A DNA stretch of 64,000 bases, from the NCBI RefSeq assembly GCF_027579695.1, contig NC_083589.1, positions 31,106,835 through 31,170,834 on the forward strand. The letters run 5' to 3'. The number at the start of each line of letters is the position of its first letter. The first letter of the stretch is position 1. The notes beneath the pieces are model-generated. The model was not told the origin of the DNA. It saw only the letters and a list, made by a program, of their open reading frames with translations, and searched no databases. The translations under genes were made by a program, and so were the position numbers. Origin of the DNA: Neoarius graeffei (taxonomy: Eukaryota; Chordata; Actinopteri; Siluriformes; Ariidae). This document shows positions 43,601 through 56,500 of the stretch, piece by piece.

Positions 43601-46600
43601 TTGTTCGTCTGTACCGGACTTCAATATCCACTACAACCGTATGGACTTACTGGACATTGGTTTCCAGCAGAAAATGACGGTTTGTAGCGATTTCCATCGC
43701 ATGCACAACATTCCGGAAGAGATAGCGAGACCAGCGGGGTCTCCGTGGATTGTTATCGGAAGCAAAGTGAAGGAGGCGGCGTCGGGAGCGGAAGCAAAAG
43801 CGAGGCTGCAGGCAGAGCCGGCCTGTTGACTAAGCTCAGAAAACAGCCACTCAAATCTCCACTGCTAAGCCTTTACCTCTCCAACGCCAGATCCATGGTA
43901 AACAAGACGGACGATTTGGAATTACAGCTGGAATTACCTTATTCTATTCTATAATCGGCTGGTCAGTGCTATACTCGATACTTAAGTGACTTACCCATCC
44001 AATGAGGATTATTTTCTTGTTTACAAGATGCCACATCTGAGTCGTTGACAAATCCTGAATTTCTGTAAAGATAACTGTCCAGAGATTTATAAGCACGCAG
44101 TGCTTCACGACTGAACAGCGAGGGAAAGTTAATGAGGTAATTATACACGTTTGGGTATTCTGCTAGCAGTTCAAAATCCACTGACACGGTTGTGAAAACT
44201 CCGTCCGGTAAGCCATAAGGGTCACTAATCTGTAGATCGTTTATTTTAGACATATATCTAGTTATCTGTTCATTAGAAAAATGAGCCGTGTAGTCCGTCG
44301 GTTGAAATTTATCCCTTCTGTAAACGAGTGCAGCAGTATTCAGCTGTGTTTTTTACCGACAAGATGGCGGCTGTGTACTTTCCGGTCACGTGACTGCAAG
44401 ATCTCTATAGGCCTATGCATTTAATGGCATTTTTAAACTGACTTTACTCCCCCAAAAAGAATATGAACAGACAAAAATAAATAGAAAGGAACAAATACAA
44501 CATTAAATGCCAGTCCATGTACATGTGACTTACTTTTCACAATGAGAATGCCAAGGCGATCACCTTACATAACATTGCATTACATTTAGCGGTTATTGTT
44601 TATACAAAGCTACTGAAAAAAGGACAGATTCAGCAGCATACAAAATGTGGGGGCATACAGGGTATACAGGTTCATCAGGGTTAGTATATATGAGAGTTTT
44701 TTTCTTTGTTGTTTTTTTGTAAAGGCTTTACCCTGTTTAAAACAAAACAAAAAACAAAGAAAAAAACTCTCATATATACTAACCCCGGGCGGCACGGTGG
44801 TGTAGTGGTTAGCGCTGTCGCCTCACAGCAAGAAGGTCCTGGGTTTGAGCCCCGGGGCCGGCGAGGGCCTTTCTGTGTGGAGTTTGCATGTTCTCCCTGT
44901 GTCCGCGTGGGTTTCCTCCGGGTGCTCCGGTTTCCCCCACAGTCCAAAGACATGCAGGTTAGGTTAACTGGTGACTCTAAATTGACCGTAGGTGTGAATG
45001 CGAGTGTGAATGGTTGTCTGTGTCTATGTGTCAGCCCTGTGATGACCTGGCGACTTGTCCAGGGTGTACCCCGCCTTTCGCCCGTAGTCAGCTGGGATAG
45101 GCTCCAGCTTGCCTGCGACCCTGTAGAAGGATAAAGCGGCTAGAGATAATGAGATGAGATATACTAACCCTGATTAACCTGTATACCCTGTATGCCCCCA
45201 CATTTTGTATGCTGCTGAATCTGTCCTTTTTTCAGTAGCTTTGTATAAACAATAACCGCTAAATGTAATGCAATGTTATGCAAGGTGATCGCCTAGGCAT
45301 TCTCATTGTGAAAAGTAAGTCACATGTACATGGACTGGCATTTCATGTTGTATTTGTTCCTTTCTATTTGTTTTTTGTCTGTTCATATTCTTTTTGGGGG
45401 AGTAAAGTCAGTTTAAAAATGCCGTTAAATGCATAGGCCTATAGGCCAAGTTTAATGACCTTGAGGTTATCAGAGGTCATATGTCGTTTTACAAATGAAA
45501 AATGAATTCAGCACCCAAACATTTAACATACAAGGCCATTTGCTAACTTCATTAATCATTTTAGTACATTTCATTCCTTAGAAAGCTGAGAAACTGGGTT
45601 CAGCTGAGACATTTACAGGCCCAAAGTTCAATGACCTCTAGAGGTCAACAGAGGTCAGATAGAGCTCGGCATATTGCAGATTTGAATTCGGCGCACACCC
45701 AAATTGACAAAATAAGATTGTTTGCCGACTTTGTCTCAAAAATGCCTTTGGATGTCACAATTCTGGATTTTGGTACCAGTCTAATAAGAATCCCAATCGC
45801 TATCAGAATTCTCTCCAGAACGTGACTCCATATCGAGACTGGTCTAACCACTGCTGCGCACAGGAACGAAATCGATACCCGGATTGTTACACGTGTGACG
45901 TCACGCACCGCTTCGGGATCTTCCGGTTCAGTCTCGGCAGATTCCGTGAAAATCGGCTGATCTTATTGATTTTTCCATGAATTTATAGCCTTTTGGATCA
46001 GCTATGGTCCGAAAACACATGGTCAATCAACATAATGATTGTTGCTTTGTACAAGGGAAAAAAGAGGGGTTTAGAGGCGTTACACAGACTTGAAGTACTT
46101 TGCTGTTGTAGTACTGAATCATCGTCATCATCAGACTCTTGACAAGACAATGGCAGCCTTTATTGTTAGGTGTACAAACACAGGGCAGTTAAATGCTTTA
46201 CTTGTACATGTCCTGAGGGAACAGGGTCAGCCATGATACAGACCAGAATCTTCATCACTAAGGTGGGGTTTACATTAGACCGTATCAGCGGATCATCAGA
46301 TTAACGTTTTTAAAACGATTAGTGTGCACACAGCAACACCAATACACGATTCGCGTGCACACAGCAACGCCAATACACGGATACGCTCGGCTCCGCAGGC
46401 ATCCTGGGCTCCAAATCACTCCGCCCTGAACAGCGAGTGCCCTCTGGAGGGTGCGCACTCCGGCCCTGCGCAGCTCACAGAGCACGCGAGTGTAGTGCAC
46501 GAGCAGTGATTCGGGACTGAGCCGCTGTGTGTGATCTCAGTGCATGTCGGGCACGCGCGTCACTTACCACTTGCAAGTGGAAGGATGGCAAGCCTAAAGA

Positions 46601-47518
46601 CAATCATAACTACACAATGGGCAGTATTTGCATCAGTATTTGCAGTATTTTCATACTTTTATACTCTTTAATGAAAGGTGATACAAGGCGGAAGTCCGCG
46701 CCGTTTTTCAGCAGTCGCGTCACATGACCAACGCCAGCGAATCAGGAAGGTGGATGTCACAGTGACGTTGTCCAATGACGACGCCAGCTAGAGCTCAGCA
46801 CAGCGCATCCGCGTATTCTCAATGTTTACACAGCACCGGAGCTGACACGATCTGGATTGAATACGTGGACGCTGGCGGATTCCCGTTTCCCGGCGTTTTA
46901 ATGTAAATGGACAGTGCATCCGCGAAGAAAACGAGACAGATGCGGTCTAATGTAAACTTGGCCTAAGCCACCGCTGCCCCATTTGAATTTTGTATTTTTT
47001 TTTTTTATAAATATAACTGAGTAGCGATGCTGTTGAAGCTGAGAAAGTGTCCTATGGAACGAATCATTTTCTTCCTCGGAAATTAGCAAGAGGAACTGAT
47101 TTACTGACTGCTGATTTTTCTGGTGATTTATGAGTCTGTTTATGTGTAAATAATATTACTGAGCCAAAAAAAATCTTTTGCAGAAGTCTAAATCAACTAG
47201 TTAACTATGTTTGCGATGAAGGGGAAAATGACGTACTTTTCATTTTTGACCACTATCACCACCTTCTTCTTCTTACTGAAATGCTTATTTCCAGCACTAC
47301 TCATTTAGCTCATTATTAATTATGTTTCTTAGATGTGGTCCGTTTTTGTCAAAACACATGACGCAGAAGGTGACAGGTTACACTTAAAGTTGTTTAAAAT
47401 GGACGTGACTAACTTTGAATGAACGACTCGAGGCTTACCATCACCGGATTTTCATTTTCTGGAATGAAACTGTGTTCATCAGTGCTCGTTGATAGTTGTA
47501 CTGTCTGATGTGCTACAG

Positions 47519-47571
<53 letters not shown>

Positions 47572-50500
47572 GCAGAGGGACGGTTGCTCACAAGATTATG
47601 CAGAAGTATGGCTTTCGGGAAGGCCAGGGCCTGGGCAAGCATGAACAGGGGCTGAGTACAGCTCTGTCAGTGGAGAAAACAAGCAAACGGGGTGGGAAGA
47701 TCATCGTTGGAGACTTGACAGAAAAGAGTGAGCTCATGCGTGCAATCAGTCACACTCACTGATCACATCAACTTTCATACACGATAAAAGAAAATTTGGG
47801 TTAACCTTGGCTCTGTTTTTAACGGTTGAATAAACTGATATTCAGGTTACATGGATATCGTTTTTAAGAACATGTTTAATCATTTGTGGACTGTGTGTGT
47901 GTTTTCTCAGCTGGAGGTTCCGGTCAGAATGCAGCTGACACGCCTGGCTATAATTCAGGAGCAGCAGGTTTGGTTTCCATAGGGCATTACTCTCATAGCG
48001 ACACATCAGGCTTCTGCCTTTATTTTCAGATATCCATGTCATTACCTTGTAGCTTACTTGCTATAGCTTACAAGCACGGGGCTTGAAACGTGGCACACTT
48101 TTGGTAGTGTAGTCATTTATTCTTGCTTCGTGTGGTGAGAATCATGCTCATTTTTCTGATTTTTCAGTATACACTGATCAGCCATAACATTATCTACACT
48201 GAGAGGTGAAGTGAATCACATTGATTATCTCATTACAGTGGCACCTGTCAAGGGGTGGGATATATTAGGCAGCAAGAGACGAGAACAGTCAGTTCTTGAA
48301 GTTGATGTGTTGGAAGCAGGAAAAATGGGCAAGCGTAAGGATCTGAGCGACTCTGACAAGGGCCAAATAGGCCATTTGCAGGAATGGGTCACATGTCAAT
48401 TTTCCCCATAGCAACAAGCCCGTGGTGGGCAAGCTAACTTGACATTCCTTGACAACCATAAGAGTTTGATTGGCGATGCAAAGCAATCCATTTCTATAAT
48501 AGCTGTTTTTACCTTTTCTACTGTCTTTTTTTTTTTTTACCTGAATTTTCGTGTGTACTTGGAAAAAGTTTGTGGTTTTATTAACTTCTGTCGTAAGTTA
48601 AAGCAGATCATTGGCCGTAAAAGAGAGTTTTTTGGACTCAAGTCGGTCGCCGCCGAAAGAAATTCACGTGTGAAATTGCGGATATATTTGTATTTATATA
48701 TCTGTATTTATTTTCAAGAATCTTCACACATTAAGCGAATGATAAAGGTAGAAAAGGAGAAATTATAAGTTATAAACATACCTGAGAAATCCGCCATTTC
48801 ACACATGAATTTCTTTCGGCGGCGACCATCTTGAGTCCAAAAAACTCTCTTTTACGGCCAATGATTCGCTTTAACTTACGACAGAAGTCAAAACCACAAC
48901 CTTTTTCCAAGTACACACGAAAATTCGGGTCAAAAAAAAAAAGACAGTAGAAAAGGTAAAAACAGCTATTATAGAAATGGATTGCTTTGCATCGCCAGTC
49001 AATCTCTTATGGTCGTCAAGGAATGTCAAGTTAGCTTGCCCACCACGGGCTTGTTGCTATGGGGAAAATTGACACGTGACCAATTCCTGCAAATGGCCTA
49101 TTGTGATGGCTAGATGACTGGGTCCGAGCATGTCCAAAACGAAAGCTAGCCCATATGGTCCAGTCCTACAGAAGAGCTGCTCTTGTACAAACTGCTGAAA
49201 AAGTTACTGCTGACACCTTTCTGTTTTAGCCAGCATTAACTTTTTCAGCAGTTTGTGCTACAGTAGCTCTGCTGTGGGATTGGACCATATAGGCTAGCCT
49301 TCAGGCCCCATGCGAATCAATGATTCTTCAACACCCATGACCCTGTCACCAGTTCACCGGTTGTCCTTCCTTGGACCACTTTTGGTAGGTACTAACCAGA
49401 GGTGGACAAAGTACCCAACTTCATTACTTCAAAGTACAGATCCCGCTGGTCAAATGTGACTCCGATACAAGTGAAAGTTTTCCAGTCAAATTTTTACTTA
49501 AAGTGCCATTCCACCATTGTATTCTTTGGCATAAAATACAATATATTTTATGACAACATGACTAGACAGAGAAATCTTTTAGCTTCAAAATGATATATCA
49601 AACATAATTTTTTGACAACAACAAGTATATTAATTTTGCGACCAGAGTCACCTACCCTTTTAATTTCCGCACGGTAGTGAAACATGATGTCATCGGCAGG
49701 TTCCCCTTCTTGTGTACCACGTGTCGGTCTATTTTTAGACCAGGAAACCCCCAAAGTGAGAGAGTCATTTCTCCTCGTATATGGGGGCCAAAAAAATCGC
49801 GAAAAATTTTGAGTTAATCTTTCAGTTAGCTAGATTTATTGGTATTAGCTAGATTTATTGGTATTATTTTTATCGCGTTCTATCCGCCATTGCTGATATG
49901 TGCCACGTCACACGTCACGTGGTACACAAGAAGGGGAACCTGCCGATGACATCACGCGTGGAAATTAAAAGGGTACGTGACTTTGGTCGCAAAATTAATA
50001 TACTTGTCGTTGTCAAAAAATTATGTTTGATATATAATTTTGAAGCTAAAAGATTTATCTAGTGATACCATTTATATATGTTGTCAAAATCTATTGTATT
50101 TTATGGCAAAGAATACATCCAATGGTGGAATGGCACTTTAAGTTAAAGTACTGAAGTACTTGCTTTTAAAAATACTTAAGTATTAAAAGTACGTTTTCTG
50201 TCAACGCATTGTTGTATTATTGCCACAACGCTTACAAAACCTAATGCCGTTACCAAAGACAGAAATGTGAATTCACAAAATGAACGCATGCTATGCCATC
50301 ATGGTGGTTTAACGTTAAGCTAGCTAGTCAGTGAAACTCCACCCGATATGCTAGCAAACTCTTTTCAAGCTCGAAATCATATTGGGTAGCTAATGCTACG
50401 AGAAAAGAAAGATTTCTACATTCTATTTATTTGGTAAGATTATGCTAAAACACATTTCTGAAAGGGCTTCAGATAAGTTAATGTTATTCATGTTAGCGTA

Positions 50501-53500
50501 ACTCCGTTTTTACATGCTAACTAACAGTGTCCAAGTTAACTAGCTATGTATTAACGTTAGCCGTGGACAAGGCTACGGCAACTTGGTGGGAAAATCCGCA
50601 GAAAGTCATTTGATTAACCAGACTGCATACTGTAGCTATTGCAACGTTATCGCTAGCTCTAAAAGCACAGACAACTTCACTGCAAGCTTTCTCTTGGAAT
50701 AAAACGTTTATATACGTCAATATGCTCCCGCAGGTTGGACGGTGAGTTTTTGAAGGCCGTAATGTGGTTCGTTTTTTGCAAACGTTTAAAACGAAATGAA
50801 TCTTTAATCCTTTCAGAAAACTGAAACATGGGTTCTCAGTAAAGCCATGGGTGTGTGTGCATTCCCCAGAAGAACCGCCTCCTTCCATTCTGCCATCAAC
50901 TGATCGTGTTAAATAATGCTGTTGAGAAATCATTGAACTTGATTTTATCTAGTCTATGGACGTGACGTGACTCTAGTCATTACTGATTGGCTGTCTCAGT
51001 GTCACCTGCGAAAAAAAACAATCACCTTTTAGAAAAAAAACAAACATCCACTTTCAAAGCCGCTTCATAGTAACGAGGACCTTGGTAGAAATGTAAATGT
51101 AGTGGAGGGAAAAGTACGATATTTGCCTTTCAAATGTAGTGAACTTCTTCAAGTCATAAGTTTCCAAAAAAAATAATACTCAAGTAAAGTACAGATACTC
51201 AAAAAGTGTACTTAAGTACAGTACTCAAGTAAACATACTTCGTTACTATCCACCTCTGGTACTAACCACTGTATACCGGGAACACCCCACAAGATGTGCC
51301 GTTTTGGAGATGTTCAGACCCAGACATCTCGCCATCACAATTTGGCCCTCGTCAGAGTCGCTCAGATCCTTACGCTTGCCCGTTTTTCCTGCTTCCAACA
51401 CATCAACTTCAAGAACTGACTGTTCTCGTCTCTTGCTGCCTAATATATCCCACCCCTTGACAGGTGCCACTGTAATGAGATAATCAATGTGATTCACTTC
51501 ACATGTCGATGGTTTTAATGCTATGGCTGATCGGTGTACATGTACAGTGTCTGTCTGTCTGTCTGTCTGTCCGACAGCACTGAGAAACACAGAGCTTCAT
51601 GTCTGTTCACTCGAAAGGAACAGTTGTGCTCTAACATAAGGTTATGTTCCTTCATTGACAGATACGAAAAAGAATGAGGTCAACCCTCTGACTGAGATCC
51701 TCAAGTGCCCTACGAAGGTGGTGTTATTGCGGGTGAGTGGTGTAAAGCAGCGTGTTCACACGTGAAAAAAAGGAATGAGGGTTTTTTGTTTGTTTGTTTT
51801 TTTTAACCATGCAACCCATGTATGTACGAGTGATGAGCTTTTTGTGTTTGTAGAACATGGTGGGAAGAGGAGAGGTGGATGAAGACCTAGAGGCTGAAAC
51901 AAAAGAGGAGTGTGAGAAATATGGCAAAGTCATCAAATGTGTTATCTTTGAGGTGAGAACACCACTCTAATCTTGGATAAAGCAGTAAAGGCAGACGGTA
52001 AAGACAGCAGGCTACATTTGCTTTCAGCTAATTTTACAAGTCAAGTGGACTCACGAGTATGCTGGGAAAAACTTTTTTGTGCCTACTGCCTCATATAGTG
52101 GCTCCTGTCTCTGTCATCGTGTTGTAAGAATGAGTGTAACAGTCGCGCACTGTGCATATGCATACACGTACACGTGTTCCTATTAAAATGGCTGGTGAGT
52201 GTATACAATTCGGTTGACCGTTCGAAATAAATGGACTCGACTAAAGAAATCGCTTTTTGACATGTTTATGCTTATTACAGAGGGAAAGTGCGTTCGTATT
52301 TTAGATTATACTCCAGGTCGTCCCCTTTCCTCGCCGTCTTCGGCCAGTGGTCCCATGTATGATGGAGATGTGACGCACTTCCGAGTTGTAACAGGAAGTT
52401 GTCGAAAAGAGTATTGAGACCACTGAGCTCTAGCGCCGGGCCATTTCCGGGAAATAAGAGTTTGGGTCACGGTGACAGCGTGTGTATGTCAGCCTCGGTT
52501 CAGAGGTTTCAGTTTCGAAAACTGTAAGAGTAGAATAATATAAAGTACAGACACTTGGTATATTTTAGTTCTGTGATTTTTAAATTGTTCATTTTTGGAT
52601 TACACGTCATTTTTGTGTCTACTGCCTCATATAGAGGCGCTAGCCACTACGTCATCGTGCTGTAAGAGTGTAACCATCACGCACAGTACATACACGTGTT
52701 CCGATTAAAATGGCCGGTGAGTGTATACAATTCCGCTCACCGTTCGAAATAAATGGACTCGACTAAAGAAATCGCTTTTTGACATGCTTATTACAGAGGG
52801 AAAGTGCGTTCGTATTTTAAAATATGCTCCAGGTCGTCCCCCTTTCCTCGCCGTCTTCGGCCAGTGGTCCCATGTATGATGGAGATGTGACGCACTTCCG
52901 AGTTGTAACAGGAAGTTGTCGAAAAGAGTATTGAGACCACTGAGCTCTAGCACCGGGCCATTTCCGGGAAATAAGAGTTTGGGTCACGGTGACAGCGTGT
53001 GTATGTCAGCCTCGGTTCGGAGGTTTCAGTTTCGAAAACTGTAAGAGTAGAATAATATAAAGTACAGACACTTGGTATATTTTAGTTCTGTGATTTTTTT
53101 AAATTGTTCATTTTTGGATTACGCATCATTTTTGTGTCTACTGCCTAATATAGAGGCGCTAGCCACTACGTCATCGTGCTGTAAGAGTGTAACCATCACG
53201 CACAGTGCTGCGCATACACGTGTTCCGATTAAAATGGCCGGTGAGTGTATACAATTCTGCTCGCCGTTCGAAATAAATGGACTCGACTAAAGAAATCGCT
53301 TTGACATGTTTATGCTCATTACAGAGGGAAAGTGCGTTCCACTGAGCTCTAGCACCGGGCCATTTCTGGGAAATAAGAGTTTGGGTCACGGTGACAGCGT
53401 GCGTATGTCAGCCTCAGTTCAGAGGTTTCAGTTTCGAAAACTGTAAGAGTAGAATAATATAAAGTACAGACACTTGGTATATTTTAGTTCTGTGATTTTT

Positions 53501-56500
53501 AAATTGTTCATTTTTGGATTACACATCATTTTTGTGTCTATTGCCTCATACTGTATAGAGGCGCTAGCCACTACGTCATCGTGCTGTAAGAGTGTAACCA
53601 TCATGCACAGTGCATGCGCATACACATGTTCCGATTAAAATGGCCGATGAGTGTATACAATTCCGTTCACCGTTCGAAATAAATGGACTCGACTAAAGAA
53701 ATCGCTTTCAGGCATTTTTATGCTTATTACAGAGGGAAAGTGCGTTCCACTGAGCTCTAGCACCGGGCCATTTCTGGGAAATAAGAGTTTGGGTCACGGT
53801 GACAGCGTGTGTATGTCAGCCTCGGTTCGGAGGTTTCAGTTTCGAAAACTGTAAGAGTAGAATAATATAAAGTACAGACACTTGGTATATTTTAGTTCTG
53901 TGATTTTTTTAAATTGTTCATTTTTGGATTACGCATCATTTTTGTGTCTACTGCCTCATATAGAGGCGCTAGCCACTACGTCATCGTGCTGTAAGAGTGT
54001 AACCATCACGCCCAGTGCATGCGCATACACATGTTCCGATTAAAATGGCCGGTGAGTGTATACAATTCCGCTCACCGTACGAAATAAATGGACTCGACTA
54101 AAGAAATCACTTTGACATGTTTATGCTCATCACAGAGGGAAAGTGCGTTCCACTGAGCTCTAGCGCCAGGCCATTTCTAGGAAATAAGAGTTTCGGTCAC
54201 GGTGACAGCGTGCGTATGTCAGCCTCAGTTCAGAGGTTTCAGTTTCGAAAACTATAAGAGTAGAATAATATAAGGAACAGACACTTGGTATATTTTAGTT
54301 CTGTGATTTTTAAATTGTTCATTTTTGGATTACGCATCATTTTTGTGGCTACTGCCTCACAGAGTAAATATGCGATATTTACTGTATGGACATGGGTTCA
54401 GAAAACTATTTTATTTATAAGCAGTAGCCACATGGACCCATAGGGTACCTATTTTTAAAACCTCTTTTTGCTTCCTTTTCCTTTTGGACAAGTATCACTT
54501 CTCTCTCTCACTTTGCATGGACTGGAAAGGCCTGCACAAGACTTTTTTTTTTTTTTTATTAAAAAAAAAAAAACACCTTCCTTCCTCTTCTGAAGAAATT
54601 CCATCTGCAAGTATTTTCGCTGTTTAAGTTCAATAAAATTGAAATAAAATCCTTGCGCTGTGTGAAAGAGTGCAGAGCCACGGGTTGCGTATTGCCAACT
54701 AATCCCACTCAACTAGTTTAGCGTCAGACCAGCAGCACATGCAAATATAATGAAGTGCAGGTCAGTGCATCGTTTGTGGTGCAAATGAAACGACTTAAAG
54801 GAACAGTCCACCGTATTTCCATAATGAAATATGCTCTTATCTGAATTGAGACGAGCTGCTCCGTACCTCTCCGAGCTTTGCACGACCTCCCAGTCAGTCA
54901 GACGCGCTGTCACTCCTGTTAGCAATGTAGCTAGGCTCAGCATGGCCAACTGTATTTTTTGGGGCTGTAGTTAGATGCGACCAAACTCTTCCGCGTTTTT
55001 CCTGTTTACATAGGTTTATATGACCAGTGACATGAAACAAGTTCAGTTACACAAATTGAAACGTAGCGATTTTCTATGCTATGGAAAGTCCGCACTGTAA
55101 TGACAGGCGTACTAACACCTTCTGCGCGCTTCGGCAGCGCATTGATATGGAGCTCAGATATCAATGCGCTGCCGAAGCGCGCAGAAGGTGTTAGTACGCC
55201 TGTCATTATAGTGCGGACTTTCCATAGCATAGAAAATCGCTACGTTTCAATTTGTGTAACTGAACTTGTTTCATGTCACTGGTCATATAAACCTATGTAA
55301 ACAGGAAAAACGCGGAAGAGTTTGGTCGCATCTAACTACAGCCCCAAAAAATACCGTTGGCCATGCCGAGCCTAGCTACATTGCTAACAGGAGTGACAGC
55401 GCGTCTGACTGTGTCTGACTGACTGGGAGGTCGCGCAAAGCTCGGAGAGGTACGGAGCAGCTCGTCTCAATTCAGATAAGAGCATATTTCATTATGGAAA
55501 TACGGTGGACTGTTCCTTTAAGAGCGATGTCCTGAATCTCTCTATTAAAAAAACAAACCAAAAAAACTAATTGACAACTTATTTTGAAATACTGGTCTAC
55601 TAGTGAAAATGAGAAGTTATGTAATTCCTAAAGCACAGTGAGAAAATGATAACCATGCCAGATTCTATACTGCTTTACAGGCTTTAAGAATACATTTTAC
55701 CAAAGTCAAGATGCACAACATACACGTCATCATAGACAACGATTACATGCAAGATCTTAAAGTAGATACACAGAACCTTTATTTTTAAAAAAAATTCTGA
55801 GTGGATGGTATCTCCGTCCTTGACTCTTGTATGCTGCATAAATGGGAATAAAATATATATTTTTGAGAGTTAAAATCGACCGCAAAGTTGGCATTCGAGT
55901 TGCCCCGCTGAGCCAGCCAGCCCTGAGTGCGTGACGTCACAGCGGGAACCGGTTTTAAGGCCGAGGCCTTTGACAGCTGTAGACTAAAGTCATATAAATA
56001 AAAATTTATGGTGAAAGTAAGAAATACCGTTACCGACTTGCTCAACTAAGACTGATCTGACTTCACTGATTGTGGGTTGACTCTCATTAAAACAGGATGG
56101 GTGTTATAACTTATGCAACATACATGTACATGCATGCATTTTCACTTATAAAATGTAAAAGGCTCATTAAATAATCAGATGAACTGAGAATCACATTCTG
56201 AAGCAAATTAAATAATCTTATACCGGTAACTTAAATACACAATACAAGTTACATGAATCTAAATGCAGGTAAACAACCAGTGTTGTTGTTTTGTATCCAA
56301 ATGAGAGTCGCATCTTACCCGTCTGCGTTCTCGCTTCTTGAAGGCCGAGCTTGTGGCCGATTGTTTTGAAACAATCTGACCTTCAGTTGTTCATTCTCCG
56401 TTCATTTGCTTCTTCCACGTAAGGGCGAGATATTGCTGCTGAGGCAAACATATCCAGCGGAGAAATCAGACAGCTGGTCCACTCATTCTCCATTTTCTCC

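Larger units (their letters stand above)
43402..44400. mobile_element. ISL2EU-like non-autonomous element with chimeric content
   Basis: Ends 'gcacttgcatgtgacgtcac' and 'gtcacgtgactgcaagatc', with inverted 'gccatcttgtcggt' just inside (43449, 44359). The opposite palindrome arm shows the empty site (ggcctataggcctatgc), so the duplication is AT or TAT. It holds a plus-strand LINE-like start and a minus-strand ORF like the N-terminus of a YqaJ-type protein. Confidence 0.6.
43059..45787. repeat. Large inverted repeat, arms unequally invaded
   Basis: Left arm 43059-43399 plus 44400-44720; right arm 44745-45787, axis near 44733. Matching landmarks include 'tagactggtaccaaaat', 'gacctctagaggtcattgaa' and 'gttagtatatatgagag' in inverse. 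The left arm carries a 1-kb transposon; the right arm carries a SINE. Confidence 0.88.
41796..47575 (+). other. rbm17: rbm17 intron 7
   Basis: 5.8 kb. 41880-42240 nothing recognised. 42240-45970 is a THAP-containing composite with a large inverted repeat. 46262-46963 is a Harbinger MITE. 46980-47500 nothing recognised. It ends in a (GT)n run at the next acceptor. Confidence 0.88.
48172..51536. mobile_element. Tc1-like element 4, rearranged, host of nested insertions
   Basis: Ends CACTGATCAGCCATAACAT and ATGGCTGATCGGTG with TA on both sides (48170-48171, 51537-51538). Both terminal regions carry the transposase start ([15 protein letters not shown] on the left; the same sequence in inverse on the right). 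The element is therefore an inverted duplication of one end, with a fold near 49205. No complete transposase. Confidence 0.85.
47968..51661 (+). other. rbm17: rbm17 intron 9
   Basis: 3.7 kb, nearly all a rearranged Tc1 (48172-51536) with a palindrome and a hAT inside. A (TGTC)n run lies at 51549-51571. Confidence 0.88.

Noticed and set aside
44787..44860. tRNA gene (also heads of the other SINEs)
   Set aside because: tRNA-like A and B boxes belong to V-SINE heads; no intact cloverleaf followed by a terminator.
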